Part shown: positions 1 through 13,282 of the stretch, in pieces
Position numbering within the stretch: position 1 is the stretch's first letter
Layout: each line of letters starts with the position of its first letter
Source: Catonia carolina
Lineage: Eukaryota > Arthropoda > Insecta > Hemiptera > Achilidae
Reading direction: 5' to 3'
DNA: 64,000 nucleotides
Assembly: GCA_035578175.1 (NCBI GenBank)
Contig: JAQMRL010000003.1
Coordinates: 83,959,969 to 84,023,968 of the forward strand
Translations under genes and position numbers: made by a program
The notes under the pieces: generated by a model
The model's database searches: none
The model's input: only the letters and a program-made list of their open reading frames with translations
What the model was told of the DNA's origin: nothing

Positions 1-2619
1 TAGGTACCCACTCTTTCACAATAGCCATACAAAAATATGCAAGCCTACTTGACTATATAAGACCTTTTATAACTATTTCTTTGAAACTCTATTTATTGAA
101 CTCTTATTATTTACGTTAACATTTTTAAAACCTCGGTCCACCTCGAAATTTCTTGAACACACATTCCTTTAAATATTGTCACAGTACTGATTATATTTTC
201 AACGAATAACTTTTCTGTTACCATATCCATGAAATTTTTTAGTTACTACAATGGTATAACCAACCTATTTGATGTTGCAACCCCTAAATTGAACCCCAAA
301 CTTATTGTAACCCCTTTAAAGATATTAATAAGTACGCGCGTAGCGCATGTACAATTGCTAGTTATTAATAACAACCTCGATTAATATTACTGAAAATTAT
401 TTTGTTTAATTTTTAACATTGCGAATTACAATAATGAGCTTAATTTTAGTTTATTACCACTGGTTCCTTGATCATTTATCATTCTTTCCTAAATAATAGC
501 AAACTACCTGCATAATTTATTCACAATTATATACTTTTAACGAGATTATAATTCTACTACTTAACTTGTTTTGTTAGTTTTCTTTTATTTTTTTGTTCTT
601 GGTTTTTAATAATTCATTTCTAAAATAACGTTATTTCTTTTAAATTAAAACTAATATTATCATAATAGTAATATCTTGTTTACCTACAAACTTAGTTTTC
701 TTAAATTTTGGTTGACATCAATTTATTTAAAACCGTTAGGAATAGTTATTGTTAACATCATGATATTTAAGTATTAATCCTTTTGTTAGTTACCTTAGTT
801 TTTAAAAAAATTCATTAGAATATTATATTGTTCGGTACAGAGGGATTAATTCATTTTAAACAACTAGAAAATTATCCGGTTGATATTCCTTGGCTTTTTT
901 TCAAGCTTTTTTTTGCAGCAGAGTCTACGATCTATTCTAATATAGAATAATAGATACCTATAAGTTTTCATTTGTATGTACCACAAGCAAAGAAAACCCT
1001 CAATTGAAGAACTTCGTAGAATATTAAGTTACTACACATGTAATTCTGTTACTTTAGAATAAGTTCGCAGGATGTTTTCGTTTAAGTCGGCGAATGCCCT
1101 GAGTATTGTCTAAGATGATTTGGATGTGACTCAAAGCTTCTTCGGTATTTTGTACTGAAAATGTTGATTTCACGTTGAATTGTAGGAAAATCTCAATCTC
1201 TGTGTGAATGTAGTTTATTATGTAAACAGGTGATGTTGTTATTTCACACACATTTCTTGAGCTGGTGATGAAAGAGATGAATGAAAGTGAGAGAGTGAGT
1301 GTTGGTCAATGACAGCAAGAAGGGAATTAGGCTACGGTTCCCTTCCACGCCTGTTGACAGTATGTAATTTTTTTAACCCGACATTTCCCTTGTAGTATTA
1401 TATAAACAGTTCTAAGGGTGGTGGAGGGTTGTTTGCTGATGTCGGATCAAGTGGCCAGGTGGCGGGGTTTTGGTTGGTAGGCGGTTGCGGCCTTCTTGGG
1501 GCTGGACGAGGACGCCTCAATTGAGTCCAACACTACTTCCTCCATCGTGAGGGAGTAAACATGAGTTTTTCTCGCCGTCTCGGATATAAAAAAGGAGATG
1601 TTGTTATTGTCCTGAGTATTTTCAATTGGCACCTTTGCATAAGTTCAATATTTGAATTGCTTTTTGAGCCCCCATAATTGGCTTTAACAGTTAATCGTTT
1701 AGATTGAGTGTAAAACTGTTAACCTAGTACCAAATAAAACTGCTTCAATTTTGTGTTTAGCTGTTTCCTTATTTTCTGTATATGTATTTTCAAATTCAGA
1801 CGTTTGTCAAGGTAAATACCGAGGTATTTAGCTGAGTCTGCTACAAGGTATATGTGTGTTTACATAAACTGATGGGCAAAGATGTTAGGCAAAAAATAAA
1901 ATTTAGAAAATAAAACTGGGTGGTATGTTTCCATTGCTTGCCTTTCATTACATTTCTTCCTCAACATTTTAAGGAAACCTTTACCAATCCGGAAACATAT
2001 TTGTATTTATTAAATTTACTTAAATAAACAAGAAATATTTTTAATACCTTTTTTCGCAGATGTATATAGTTAAGTATTCTAAAGATAGTACGACTATCTA
2101 GTAGTAAGTAGACGACTTAGAGTAAAATTTTAAGGGATTAATAACTAAAAGGAATTAAGGATTAAGTAAACCAGCATCAATCTCCTTTAATTTCTCTAAT
2201 TTTTCTTCCATTTTCATTAAATGGAATCAATATTATAAGTTCTTTATTTTGGAAAGACCTTGCAAATAGTTCTACTTTTTCTATGCGTGTTATTTCAAAC
2301 ATTTTTTGATTACTATTTGCAATTTCTTTTGCATTAAAAATGATATTAGCCATATTTAATTTCTGTTGACAAACGAAACAATCTTTTAAATTAAATCGTT
2401 AGCGGTGAGAAAATTTTGTTTAAAATAGTGAACCTCCTACTGGTGTAAAGTTCTCAAAAATATTAAGCATCAAAACATACATATTAGCTTATTAATACTT
2501 AAAAATACAAAGTTGACCTCCTCGGTGGTTCAGTTTGCACGCATGTATTATTAGCTGTAGTCTCAAGTTTGATTTCTGGCTATGTTTGGAAAATTTTCAC
2601 GCTTACATAATATGTTACG
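1..2619. other. AT-rich DNA, no supported gene
   Basis: Two short minus-strand open stretches (1251-1054 and 1632-1447, the latter with a Ser/Lys/Pro-rich part and a locally higher GC content) could be remains of a coding exon or element, but no family is recognised. Otherwise AT-rich with no clear repeat. Confidence 0.4.
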
Positions 2620-3010
2620 CCACCGGGATGGTCTAGTGGTAAAGTCGTTGCCGCAAAAAGTGGAAAAGTTGTCTGCATTAGCAGTAATCACAGTAATTAG
2701 TCGGACGTTAAACAAAAAAACAAAAAAAAATCATCCCCGGGAGTCAGCTGTTTAACAGCTGATTTTCGGAGACGAAGGTTCTGTGTTTCGAATCCTAGTA
2801 AATGTAATAACTTTTATACGGATTTGAATACTAGACAGTGGTTACCAGTATACTTTGATGGTTGGGGTTCAATTAACCATACTTTCTCAGAAATGGTTGG
2901 CCTGAGTCTGAAATAAGACTACACATCATACATATCATCTTTATCTCATTGGGTCACGAGGTTGCTTACTGTTCTAAATTAAACATATTTTAACGTATAC
3001 GCATTAGAAT
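2620..3010 (+). repeat. SINE-C copy, interrupted by a SINE-B-type tail
   Basis: Starts with CACCGGGATGGTCTAGTGG (A-box-like), has a B-box-like GTTTCGAATCC and the diagnostic body running to about 3010. At 2666-2735 it carries a foreign piece GTCTGCATTAGCAGTAATC..CGGACGTTAAAC plus an A-rich tract, which is the 3' tail seen in SINE-B, as if a heavily 5'-truncated SINE-B landed in it. Confidence 0.8.
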
Positions 3011-3937
3011 TAAACAAATGTATAATGTCATATAAAATATGTTTAGCTTTTTTAATCTGTGTATACGTAAACTCAAAATTCTATAAAGACCTTTTTTTTC
3101 TTTTTTTTTTTCTTTTGCGCCCAGGAGACTCCAGGAGGAGTATAGGACATGTCGTCAGATATAACACCTGAAATACATATAAGAATCACACAATGTATCA
3201 CTACTATCAAGAAAGAAATTCTTGTACGCTATAAAAAGTTTCACTGATCAAGTAATTTTTCAGATTTTTTTAAAGGAATTCAAATCCTCACAACACTTTA
3301 AAGATTGGGGTAATTTATTCATGAATTTTCTTCCTGCATAAGTAGGTTTTTGTTCAAACAACCTGTGTTGAATGGATCACAAAATAAATTTTTAAAACAC
3401 TAAATAATAAACATAAGTTTTTAGGTTTATGATTTAAGGAAATCAGAATGTATTTTAAAAAAAAACATTAAATAAACCAAAACGATAAATTAGAACTAAG
3501 TACAGACTGCAGACAACTCATTTCAAGGACTTCCAAGAAAAGCAAAAGTAGAATACTGGAGGAAAAGAAGAAAGAAGAAAAACCTATAGTGAAAGAATAC
3601 TGAGAATATTTGCTATCAACAGAGCTTCCAGAACGAAAAATTTTACTTGCTCTAGCTAAACAATAAATTTAACTTGCTATTTTCCAGATTAATTTGAAAA
3701 TATCTCCTACAAAAGCTCTTAACCGAGGATATCTCTTCAACTGAAAAATTTGAAAAATATTTTGTAACTTTTATTTGACATAAAGTAAACTACGCTACTG
3801 ACAATTTACTAAATTTATCGCTTCTTTTTCTGAACTGTTGACGTGGATTAGGCATGAATTCTAATAGGGCCCCCTAACGAAGGAATGTGACTGACAGCCG
3901 GTCGCCTTACAAAAATACTATCCCATCAAGTGTTACT
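3011..3937. other. AT-rich DNA, nothing recognised
   Basis: Contains a T-rich tract near 3091-3114. No gene or repeat family identified. Confidence 0.4.
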
Positions 3938-4339
3938 TGTTGTTTAGGTTATCAGCCGAAAGGCTGGTTTGAACCTGTGGAGGTTTTACTAAGTAAAACG
4001 AGGAGTGAGGTGGTTTACCATGTCTTCCTCACTGAGTGGAAAATTACGCTTATCAGCATGCCGAGCCCTCTGAAAAGCACATATTTTCCACTCTGAAAAT
4101 GACACCTTCACTTCACTCACCACAAGGTCTGGCTGTATAATGAAATTCATTTCTTTCAAAGGAGATAACTCTGATTAATGTCTTTTACATTTCTACCTCT
4201 TCTGTTCTTAGATGATTCAGTCATTTAATTGGCTGACCATTTGATAAGAAACAGAACTATTGATTTTAGCCCTGCAACATACAGATTGAGTGTAAATAAT
4301 TTTGCACTCCACCTGTCTGTTCTGGGCAACATAAATATT
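3938..4339 (-). repeat. SINE-D copy with TSD
   Basis: Minus-strand SINE-D: on the + strand it begins with the reverse of the (AAC)n tail and hairpin (CAGCCGAAAGGCTG) and ends with the reverse of the 5' end. Flanked by AAGTGTTACT at 3928-3937 and 4340-4349, a 10-bp target-site duplication. Confidence 0.85.
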
Positions 4340-4349
4340 AAGTGTTACT

Positions 4350-5600
4350 TAATAACTAATAAAGACTTGTACCAGCTAATTGACTCGACTGATCTGAAGG
4401 CCTTCCCAAAATGTAAAATTTATATAACTGTTAATTTTTTTTAACCATTAGGAGCTACGCCCCATCCGATTCATTAATTATTATAGTTTATAAACTAGTT
4501 GTAAATAAATTTCCGTTAGTTATTATACTTATTGTTTAATTTTTTTTAGTAAAATCTTGTTTTTATATGAAACTAAATATAAAACAACCAGCATATGTTT
4601 AAGTCTTAACAATTTAAATGAACAAAAAATTTTCAGGAATCTTTAACGGAATATTAACTCACAGTTTTTCACCGGATTAGCCATTTAACTTGTGCGTCTG
4701 TTCTTTTTGTTTTATTTTTTGTAATGTGGTATTAAGCCTGGTCGGACCGTTAAGGTCGCAAAGCTGAAGGTTGTTCCAACTTCCCGCTCCACCTCTTTTG
4801 CAGAATATTTTGTATTGTATTATTATATTTTATTTTATTACAAGCCTGAAAATTGTATAATAGTAAACTGTATTCTGTGAGAGAAATGACTAGGCTTGCG
4901 ACTCGCACGTGTTTAATAGACTTGTTTTATTTATATATTATTACAGTACTATATATATATATAATAGCAGAGTACTGTTTAAATGAATAACGGCTAGCTT
5001 TTCCACCTCGGTTATTTACATCTCGTGTTATATGATCATTTCCTTCTTTTTCTTTTTGTATCGTTACTAATTTTTTAAATTGTCATTGACCTTCTCATTA
5101 TATATATTTTTTTTTTGTTGCTTTCGTGTTATTATGTTGGTTTTTTGTAATGTGTAATGATGACTTACATTGTCTTTAAAAACAGACCCATTACGGTTAT
5201 TTAACTGCTATTTAAAACAGTAATTTGTCCAGTAGACCTACATTCCTTTTGTATTATATTTATTATACTACGTATATTAAACAATAGGTTTATATTTTAA
5301 CTAATTCTGATTTAGCCTACAGACTAAATTTTATTTAACTGTTTCATCATTAAATTTCGATAAAATTTTCATTAATTTTTTATAATATGTATCATAATTA
5401 TCATTTGTTCTTAAAAATTTTAATAAATGCTTTAAAATATAAAATAATATTTTGTACTACACTATTTAAATTCTACGTTAAATTTTTTTCGCGTATTATT
5501 CCATTAAAATTATTTTTTTAAATGTTAAATTTTTTCATGAAATAGTGGTTTTGAGTTGCATGTATTCCTTTAATCAGTGATATTTTATGGGATTCTTTAT
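4350..5600. other. AT-rich DNA, no gene seen
   Basis: Very A+T-rich, with TA tracts near 4948-4965 and T runs near 5105. No recognised repeat family. Confidence 0.4.
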
Positions 5601-5624
5601 TTCCTATAACAGTGTATATGTTTC

Positions 5625-5800
5625 AGTTACACTTGAATCCGGTTAAATGGGATAACCGTTTAAAAGAAACAGATCTTCTGGAACGGAAACAAAAAAATGG
5701 GAACCATGGATATGAACGTTGGTTATACGGAACGGATGTACCGTTTATACGGGACGGTGTGGAAAATATTACTTTTCCTCTTCCACGTTTGGTTATTTGA
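5625..5800 (+). CDS. Possible terminal exon of unknown gene (weak)
   Basis: A good-looking acceptor (TATATGTTTCAG ending at 5624) is followed by 58 open codons beginning LHLNPVKWDNRLKETDLLER and ending PLPRLVI with TGA at 5798-5800. The stretch is less A+T-rich than its flanks and rich in charged residues. AATAAA occurs at about 6203, consistent with a 3' terminal exon. No family is recognised and no partner exon is found, so it may be chance or a relic. Confidence 0.2.
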
Positions 5801-7750
5801 TAGCAATGGAAAGACTGTTTCACTCTTACCACCACTAGTTTAAAGCTTTTTCCTTCCAGTTCTTGTAAATGTATACATAATCGTTTGTTGTGCAATGTGC
5901 AGAAAGAGAAGTAAATACCAACAGTTTTGTAAAATTCCGAAATACCAAATGGCAGTCTTAAGTCTGCATAAAGTGCGAAAGGAAATGTTTTCAATTTTTA
6001 CACACGCACGCGTGTGCCTGCTTTTGTACGCAACATTTTATCGCCCGCCCCCCCACCCAGGAAACAATGGATACGTGCCTGATATGCTAATGTAAACTAA
6101 ATTAAACACTTTAAAAAAGAATTGATAAGGAGGAAAGTGTGAACACAATTGCACTGCAATCAAGTGTTGATTGATCTACAATTAATACATTATTTAAATA
6201 TGGAAATAAAATTGATATTGTTCTATATTTTAACTACAATACAGAAAATTTAATAATTTGCTAGCAAATACTTCATCTACCCATCATTCTGGATAACTCG
6301 ATATTATTCAAAAATTCGACAATCTCAAAAATCACAAATAGTCGAGTTTTTGAGGTTCTACATTATTATTATATTGATGAATGAAAGCCAGAGTTCTGTG
6401 AGTTTTGTAAATAAGGGTGTTTTATTCGATTAATCCAAAAATGCACAATAGCGATAAATGGAAAAATTTTGACTTATAGGCTTTCCGAAATGAGTATTTT
6501 CATCTGTTTTTAAGTTCTGACCACTAGAGCTTTAGATTTAAAAAAAAATTACATTAACTGATTATAGAACATTCAAAATGTACCATTAGACACTTAATTT
6601 CATATCCAGGACTGTTGAATAAGCTTAAAAATTGTATATTTAACAAACTTTTGGAAGTTATGTTTGACCGTATTGGGTCAAATTTTCCGAACTTCGTTAA
6701 ATCCGTATCGGGTTTAATTACTCCGAATTACCGAAGTTCTAGTACTAAACAATCAATTACAATGACATAGAAGACCAGCAAACCACCACACTGGCTGACG
6801 ATAACCTTATTTTTATGGTCTACTGAATTATTTCACATCCGGTTATGCCTGACGCTTGCTCATTACTAACAGACAAACGCATCTTCCTTACTTTGCTAAC
6901 TTTTCTTTCTTTATTTCCTTATAATGCTCTCTTTGTCATTCGGTGATGCCATCATGAATTATACACCAATCAACGTAGTGTTTTTAAAAAGTAACTTTGT
7001 AGAACGTTAATTCCACCACGAGTAATTAATTGAATGCGTTTTTGTTTTTAAGAAAATAGGTAAAATGGAGAAAGATAGGATGATAAACAAAAGAAATTAG
7101 AACGAATTGCTAATAGATCTGCCAATGTAATCAAGGTGGCCTAGACCTTAATTAACCGTGTATTACATTTAAACGTCACAGTTAAAAACCGAAACAAACA
7201 TTACCGAAATTATAAAAATATTCCATTTTTTTAATAATAATTTACAATCTGTTCACGCAGGAATATTAAGTAAATGATTTCACACAAGTAAATCATAAGG
7301 TAGAAGTGTGACTAGAGGTATTACTTCTTTAAAAAAACAAAATAAATATTTAACTAAATAAAATTTGAAATGGTTGATCAAATATTTGAAAAATAAATAA
7401 TTAAATAAAAAATTACAGCATTTTAAAAATATATCGATTGGATGATTTTTTTTTTTGTAAACTTCGTTGCGTAGTTTTGTTGTTTAGTAGATTGAAAGCA
7501 TGGTAGAGATGTTGTTCTGATTTAATTTTGTTGTTCTTGCTGTGTTTTTAAATAATTTCTTCGTCTATTGTTATATTTCATATCGCAATGTTGTTTCTTT
7601 TGTACTATATAAAATTTGTGATCGGACGTAAGAATTTAGATTTAAATATTGGCAGGATTTCGATATTAATAGTTGCCCATAGCTGGATTCAGTAACTACA
7701 CCAATCTGAATTTAATTTTGTAAATTAACAACTTGTTTTTCATTGATAAT
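5801..7750. other. AT-rich DNA, no supported gene
   Basis: Small local features only: a C-rich run at about 6044-6058 and an alternating CG/CA stretch near 6000-6015. No repeat family recognised. Confidence 0.35.
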
Positions 7751-8822
7751 TTTTACTTTCTCTTGCCTATATGAATATATCATCATGCGGTCTTGGGTTC
7801 GAATCCCATTCAGGCACGGCATATTTTCATACATTACAAAAAATAATTTCATCCTTCACCGTCTGCATTAGCAGTAATATTGCAGAACAGTCGGACGTTA
7901 AACAAAAAAAATTTATGAATATATAGGAAGGAAAGTATTGTTTTCATGTAGATTTTTCTAAATCGAGTTTTCACTGGATCTACACGTTTTCAGACCCCCT
8001 GAACCCAAAAAACATGTTTTTAGCGATTGGTCTGTGTGTTTGTATGTGTGTACAAAATATCTCAAGAACTTAACTATGTAACTTGAAACTTCAAACTTAA
8101 GTTACATACCACTACCGTACTCGACACGAACATTTTCATTAAAATCGGTCAACCGGAAGTAGTTTATTTCTTGTAATTTTTCACTTTTTTGCAATTTTCT
8201 CAAAAACTGGTCCTACGATTTTTTTTTAAATCGCCTGGTTTACTCAATTTTCTATGCTCTGCAAGATATGGTAGGTGCCATGTTTGCTAAAATTCTTAGT
8301 GAGGTTGTTTTCAAATAAAAAAATTATTTTTTTAAGATTGCGGCTTTAATAGGCCTATGCATTTTAGCGCAAAAATTTATATAATAAAAAATGTAGAAAA
8401 TTTAAAAGCCTATAACTTTTATTTTAAATATTTTTTGTATAACGCTTAGTTTAGCGGCAATTAGCGAGTTTCTGTTTTTTTTCACGAAACGTGTGAAAAA
8501 TCGATTTTTTAAAGATTTCGGCTTTACTACAAAAGTAGTCTATATATAATCAATTTTTTAGGAAATTAAATGATCTACAACTTTTATTTAAAGCATTTTT
8601 CTCTACAGAGCCTAGTTTAGCGTGAAAGAGTGATTTTCCGTATTTTTAAGCCAAACTGCGATTGATTTTCATTTAGCGTCTTTCACTCATGATTAAAATT
8701 AGGTTATGTTTATTTAGATTAGTTTTTTTGTTTATTTTAATGTATTATTACTAATGTTAGGTTTATTGTTACATATTTGCATTGGTAAGAGAAAGTTGTG
8801 TAGTGTTTCACACCAGATTTTT
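7751..8822 (+). mobile_element. HLT element (Helentron/HINE-like), interrupted by SINE-B
   Basis: Begins TTTTACTTTCTCTTGCC and ends with the inverted counterpart (here GGTAAGAGAAAG) followed by a hairpin GTGT(G)AGTGTTTCACAC and CAGATTTTT. The central microsatellite is only TGTGTTTGTATGTGTGTA here. The two internal units (starting about 8335 and 8510) with CTTAGTTTAGCG and CCTAGTTTAGCG are present. Not coding. Confidence 0.75.
7781..7913 (+). repeat. 5'-truncated SINE-B inserted in HLT
   Basis: Starts inside the tRNA-like head (B box GGTTCGAATCCC) and ends in the shared tail CAGTCGGACGTTAAAC plus A run. It is flanked by TATGAATATAT at 7770-7780 and 7914-7924, a perfect 11-bp TSD that interrupts the HLT 5' end, so it is younger than the host element. 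Confidence 0.9.
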
Positions 8823-9018
8823 AATTTTTGCTTATCATCCAGCACATTTGTTGAAATTTATGATATAATAATTTTCGTTTTATTCGCAAGTTTGTTTTCC
8901 ACATTATTTGGCGATCAAGTTGTTATCCAAGGTCTGGTTGTGGAATATGTGTTGTGAAGTGTTACGGGTGGTCGTCGATAAAGACCAACCTGGTAGGCTA
9001 ATTAAACAGATTTACCTT

Positions 9019-9637
9019 ATTGTGTGCACGTTGCAATCTGTTTAATTAAAAATAATAAGCCACCGGGTTGGTCTAGAGGTAAAGTCGTCGCCAAAATCAG
9101 CTGTTTCACAGCTGATTTTCGGAGACGAAGGTTCCTGGTTCAAATCCTAGTAAAGGTAGTTACTTTTATACGGATTTGAATACTAGACAGTGGTTACCGG
9201 TGTACTTTGATGGTTGGGGTTTAATTAACCATACTCTCTCAGGAATTGTCGGCCTGGGTCTGTACAAGACTACACGTCATACACATCATCCTCATCTCAT
9301 TGGGTCATGGGGTTGCTTATTGTTCTAAATTGAACAGATTGCAATGTACACAAATTAGGAATAAAAAAATAATAATAAGCAACCCAATGAGATGAGGATA
9401 TATGTATGACGTGTAAATGAGGTGTAGTCTTGTACAGACTCAGGGAAACCATCCCTGAGAAAGTATGGTTAATTGAAACCCAACCATCAAAATATACCGG
9501 TAACCACTGTCTGGTATTCAAATCCGTATAAAAGTAACAACCTTTACGAGGATTTGAACCAGGAACCTTCCTCTTCGAAAATCATCTGTCAAACAGCTGA
9601 CTCACGGTGACGGATTTACCACTAGATCACCCGATGG
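9019..9637 (-). repeat. SINE-C copy, split by another SINE-C
   Basis: Minus-strand copy whose 3' end lies at 9019-9060 and whose remaining body and tRNA-like head run from 9371 to 9637. The two parts are separated by the plus-strand copy at 9061-9370. Confidence 0.85.
9061..9370 (+). repeat. Full-length SINE-C nested in an inverted SINE-C
   Basis: Complete copy from CACCGGGTTGGTCTAGAGG to the A-rich tail GGAATAAAAAAAT. Flanked by AATAATAAGC at 9051-9060 and 9371-9380 (10-bp TSD). It carries the AAAATCAGCTG/CAGCTGATTTT hairpin after the A box. Together with its host it forms a ~260-bp inverted repeat. Confidence 0.92.
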
Positions 9638-9726
9638 AAATTCAATAAATTATTCATTTTTTAAATTACGAAACTGCAGCATTACAATCTGTTCTTAAAT
9701 TCAGAACAATAATCAATTATATTAAT

Positions 9727-9895
9727 TTATTTTTTTGTTTTAAGTCCGACTGTTTTGAAATTATTGCTAATGCAGACGATGAGAAGAATAACAGCTGAAA
9801 ATGATGATGAAAAATGCCAGTTTTGACCGGGAACCAAACCTGGGACCTCTGCATAAAAGTCAGTTACACTGACCAAATTATGTTATCAGTGTTTA
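9727..9895 (-). repeat. SINE-G/B-related copy with SINE-B tail
   Basis: The reverse of the tail ACGTCCGACTG-like sequence (here GTCCGACTGTTTTGAAAT) and GCTAATGCAGAC is followed by a head whose reverse has a degenerate B box (GGTTTGGTTCCCGGTC). It is a tRNA-like head different from SINE-B joined to a SINE-B-type tail. Ends are approximate. Confidence 0.6.
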
Positions 9896-10151
9896 CTGAA
9901 GGTTAAAAACCTCGCTTGCCATTCAAAAATGCTTGATTTACAGATATTTCCAGATCTAAGTATGTTACACCACTTGAACCAATCAAAACCAATGTTATAG
10001 TTGTCGAAAAGATCTAGAGCCAAGTAATTAAGATGTTTATTAAGTTTTATTTGATATCGTTCGATGTAATCTGTTTTTTTGCTGTTTTATTTTTTGCATA
10101 GTTATGCCAGCATAAACATTATGTAAACATTTTTGAATTAACTTCTTAGAT

Positions 10152-10720
10152 TAAATGTTTAGAACTTAACCGCCGCCAGAAGCTACTCTTCTGCTTAATT
10201 AACTCTCGATCAAAATTGAACCTCCGTTCCAAAATTTTAATGTACAAAACCCATTTGAAACCAATTTGGACTTATAGTGTCCAGCTCTTTGGAGTACCGG
10301 CAGAGAGTAATTTGAAGTCGATCCATGCCTTTCAATCAAAATTCTTAAGACTTGCTTCTGGCGCTCCTTTTTATGTAAGCAATAAAACCCTCCACGACTA
10401 TTTCAAAATTCCGACAGTAAAGGAGCTAACCGCGTCCTTGTGTAGTAAATTTTTCGAACGACTATATTATAGGTGACCATCCAAACCAACTAGCCCGTGA
10501 TATAGCTACAAGGAACTTCCCACCTGTGCGACGTCTCAAGCGAAAATGGAGTAGAGACCTCTTGGTCTAAATAACGGATAATATCCGTAGTTATAAACGG
10601 AGAATGTACCACTGGGTACCTCTTCTCTTTAATGTGAAACTACCCACCGCCATTTAAATATCATATACGGAAATTGTGCAGCTCAATGTATAGTACCATA
10701 ATAAAATTAAAGACAAATAA
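10152..10720 (+). pseudogene. 5'-truncated Jockey-like LINE, 3' end of reverse transcriptase ORF
   Basis: Flanked by ACTTCTTAGAT at 10141-10151 and 10721-10731 (11-bp TSD). The open frame from about 10171 reads ..RRQKLLFCLINSRSKLNLR, then YKTHLKPIWTYSVQLFG, then SGAPFYVSNKTLH. This is the C-terminal part of Jockey-clade reverse transcriptases (conserved KPIWTYG.QL.G and APFYVSN.TLH motifs). A frameshift near 10473 moves the end (RRLKRKWSRDLLV) to another frame. The endonuclease and RT catalytic parts are missing, so it is a dead-on-arrival copy. Confidence 0.88.
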
Positions 10721-10731
10721 ACTTCTTAGAT

Positions 10732-11269
10732 GACGTCATTATGAGTATTCCCGTTATTGTGTGGCTTGCTGTTAAGTTAACTAACAATAAAATAAATAAC
10801 ATAATTCATATCGTCAATAAAAAAAATTAATAAATATTAAAATAATACAACAATTAAATTTATCAATTACATTATTTTTGTGTAAAGCACGAAATTTACT
10901 GAATAGTTCTTACGTAAATCAGAGCAGAAAAATTTCGTGTTCTATTTCATAATATGATCAATATGAATATGATCATTTCATAAATATTTATAAAGATGGG
11001 TTTTAATTTATTTTAAATTCGTCAGATTTGATTTTCAGAGTGGAAAACTTGACTTTACATAATTTAACTATTAAGTTTGTATTATTTTAATTTTGTAATT
11101 TTCTATTAGGCCTACTTTTTTAATTTTTGTTATTTGTTTTCATCAGTGACACAAGCAATTTTAATAAAAATGTATGTCAAAAGTTATTCAATGTTTAGAT
11201 TTATTTCCATAAATATTAAAAGTAATATGTTTATGCCATTAAAATTCAATGCAGTCGCTTCTTTTAATT
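10732..11269. other. AT-rich DNA, nothing recognised
   Basis: No gene, RNA or known repeat seen. Confidence 0.4.
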
Positions 11270-11872
11270 CTTTTTAGCGTCAATTAGTGATTTTCCATAT
11301 GTTTAAGTTCTACAGTGGTTGATTTTTATTTTGTGTCGTTCACTGATGATTAAAATTAGGTTATTTTTTATTTTACATTGTTTACTCATGATTTACGTAG
11401 GTTATATGGTCCGTAATTTACATTGTCTAGAGAAAATCTACCCATAACATTCAGGTGGAGTGTTAAATTATTTACTCTCGATCTGCTACTTCCAGGGCTA
11501 CAAAAAAATAGTTCTGTTTCTTATCACATGATCAACCAATTATATCACTGAATCATTTAAGAACAGAAGAGGTAGAAGTGTAAAAGACACTAGTCACAAT
11601 TATCCCCTCTGAGAGTAATGAATTTCATTATACAGCCAAGTCCTATGGTGAATGAAGTGAAGGTGTCATTCGCAGGGTGGAAATTAGATGCTTTTCGGAG
11701 GGCCCGGCATGCTGATAAGCATAATTTTTCAATCAGTGAGGAAGGTACTGGTAAACCACCTCACTCCTCGTTTTACTTAGTAAAGCCTCTAGAGGTTCAA
11801 ACCAACCTTTCACCTAATGACCTAAACAACAACATAGAGAAAGTCGTGTGAGTGTTTTTCACCAGATTTTTA
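11270..11872 (+). mobile_element. HLT 3' part, split by SINE-D
   Basis: The left piece (11270-11438) carries ATTTTCCATATGTTTAAG, ACTGATGATTAAAATTAGG and the first bases of the 3' subterminal repeat. The right piece (11835-11872) resumes with GAGAAAGTCGTGTGAGTGTT and the terminal hairpin. Confidence 0.7.
11439..11834 (+). repeat. Full-length SINE-D in HLT
   Basis: Runs from CCCATAACATTCAGGTGG to the (AAC)n tail. TSD TAGAGAAAATC (11428-11438) versus TAGAGAAAGTC (11835-11845). A 77-codon frame opening MNFIIQPSPMVNEVKVSFAG is intact here and recurs in other copies. Confidence 0.9.
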
Positions 11873-12213
11873 ATATTTGTCCACAACTTCTTGAGGTCTC
11901 TTCTCAAAGACCCTTAACTTTGCTAGAAAATTATTCAGAAAAATTGTTTAAAGATAAATAGATAGATACAATGAAAATTATTGTGTTGTTCTTATTATGT
12001 ATTTTCTTTAAGTAGATTTATTTACTAACATTTTTTTGGTAATTCTGTTTTCAGGTACGTTGTTGACAGACTTGCTGATAGAAATTGAGTAAGTTAATTT
12101 ATGCTCATGTAGTTATTTATTTACGAAGTAAGTTTCAATAAAGTAATTTTCAGCTATTTTGTCTGTTCTAATTCTAGATCTAAGCGGGAATTTGGAAATT
12201 AGCTCTATTATGT

Positions 12214-13282
<1,069 letters not shown>

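Noticed and set aside
1054..1632. Two minus-strand frames of 61-65 codons
   Set aside because: Locally GC-richer and possibly old coding DNA, but no recognisable domain, start context or splice sites.
5623..5994. 123-codon minus-strand open frame
   Set aside because: Opposite-strand overlap with the weak exon candidate; no splice or homology support in this direction.
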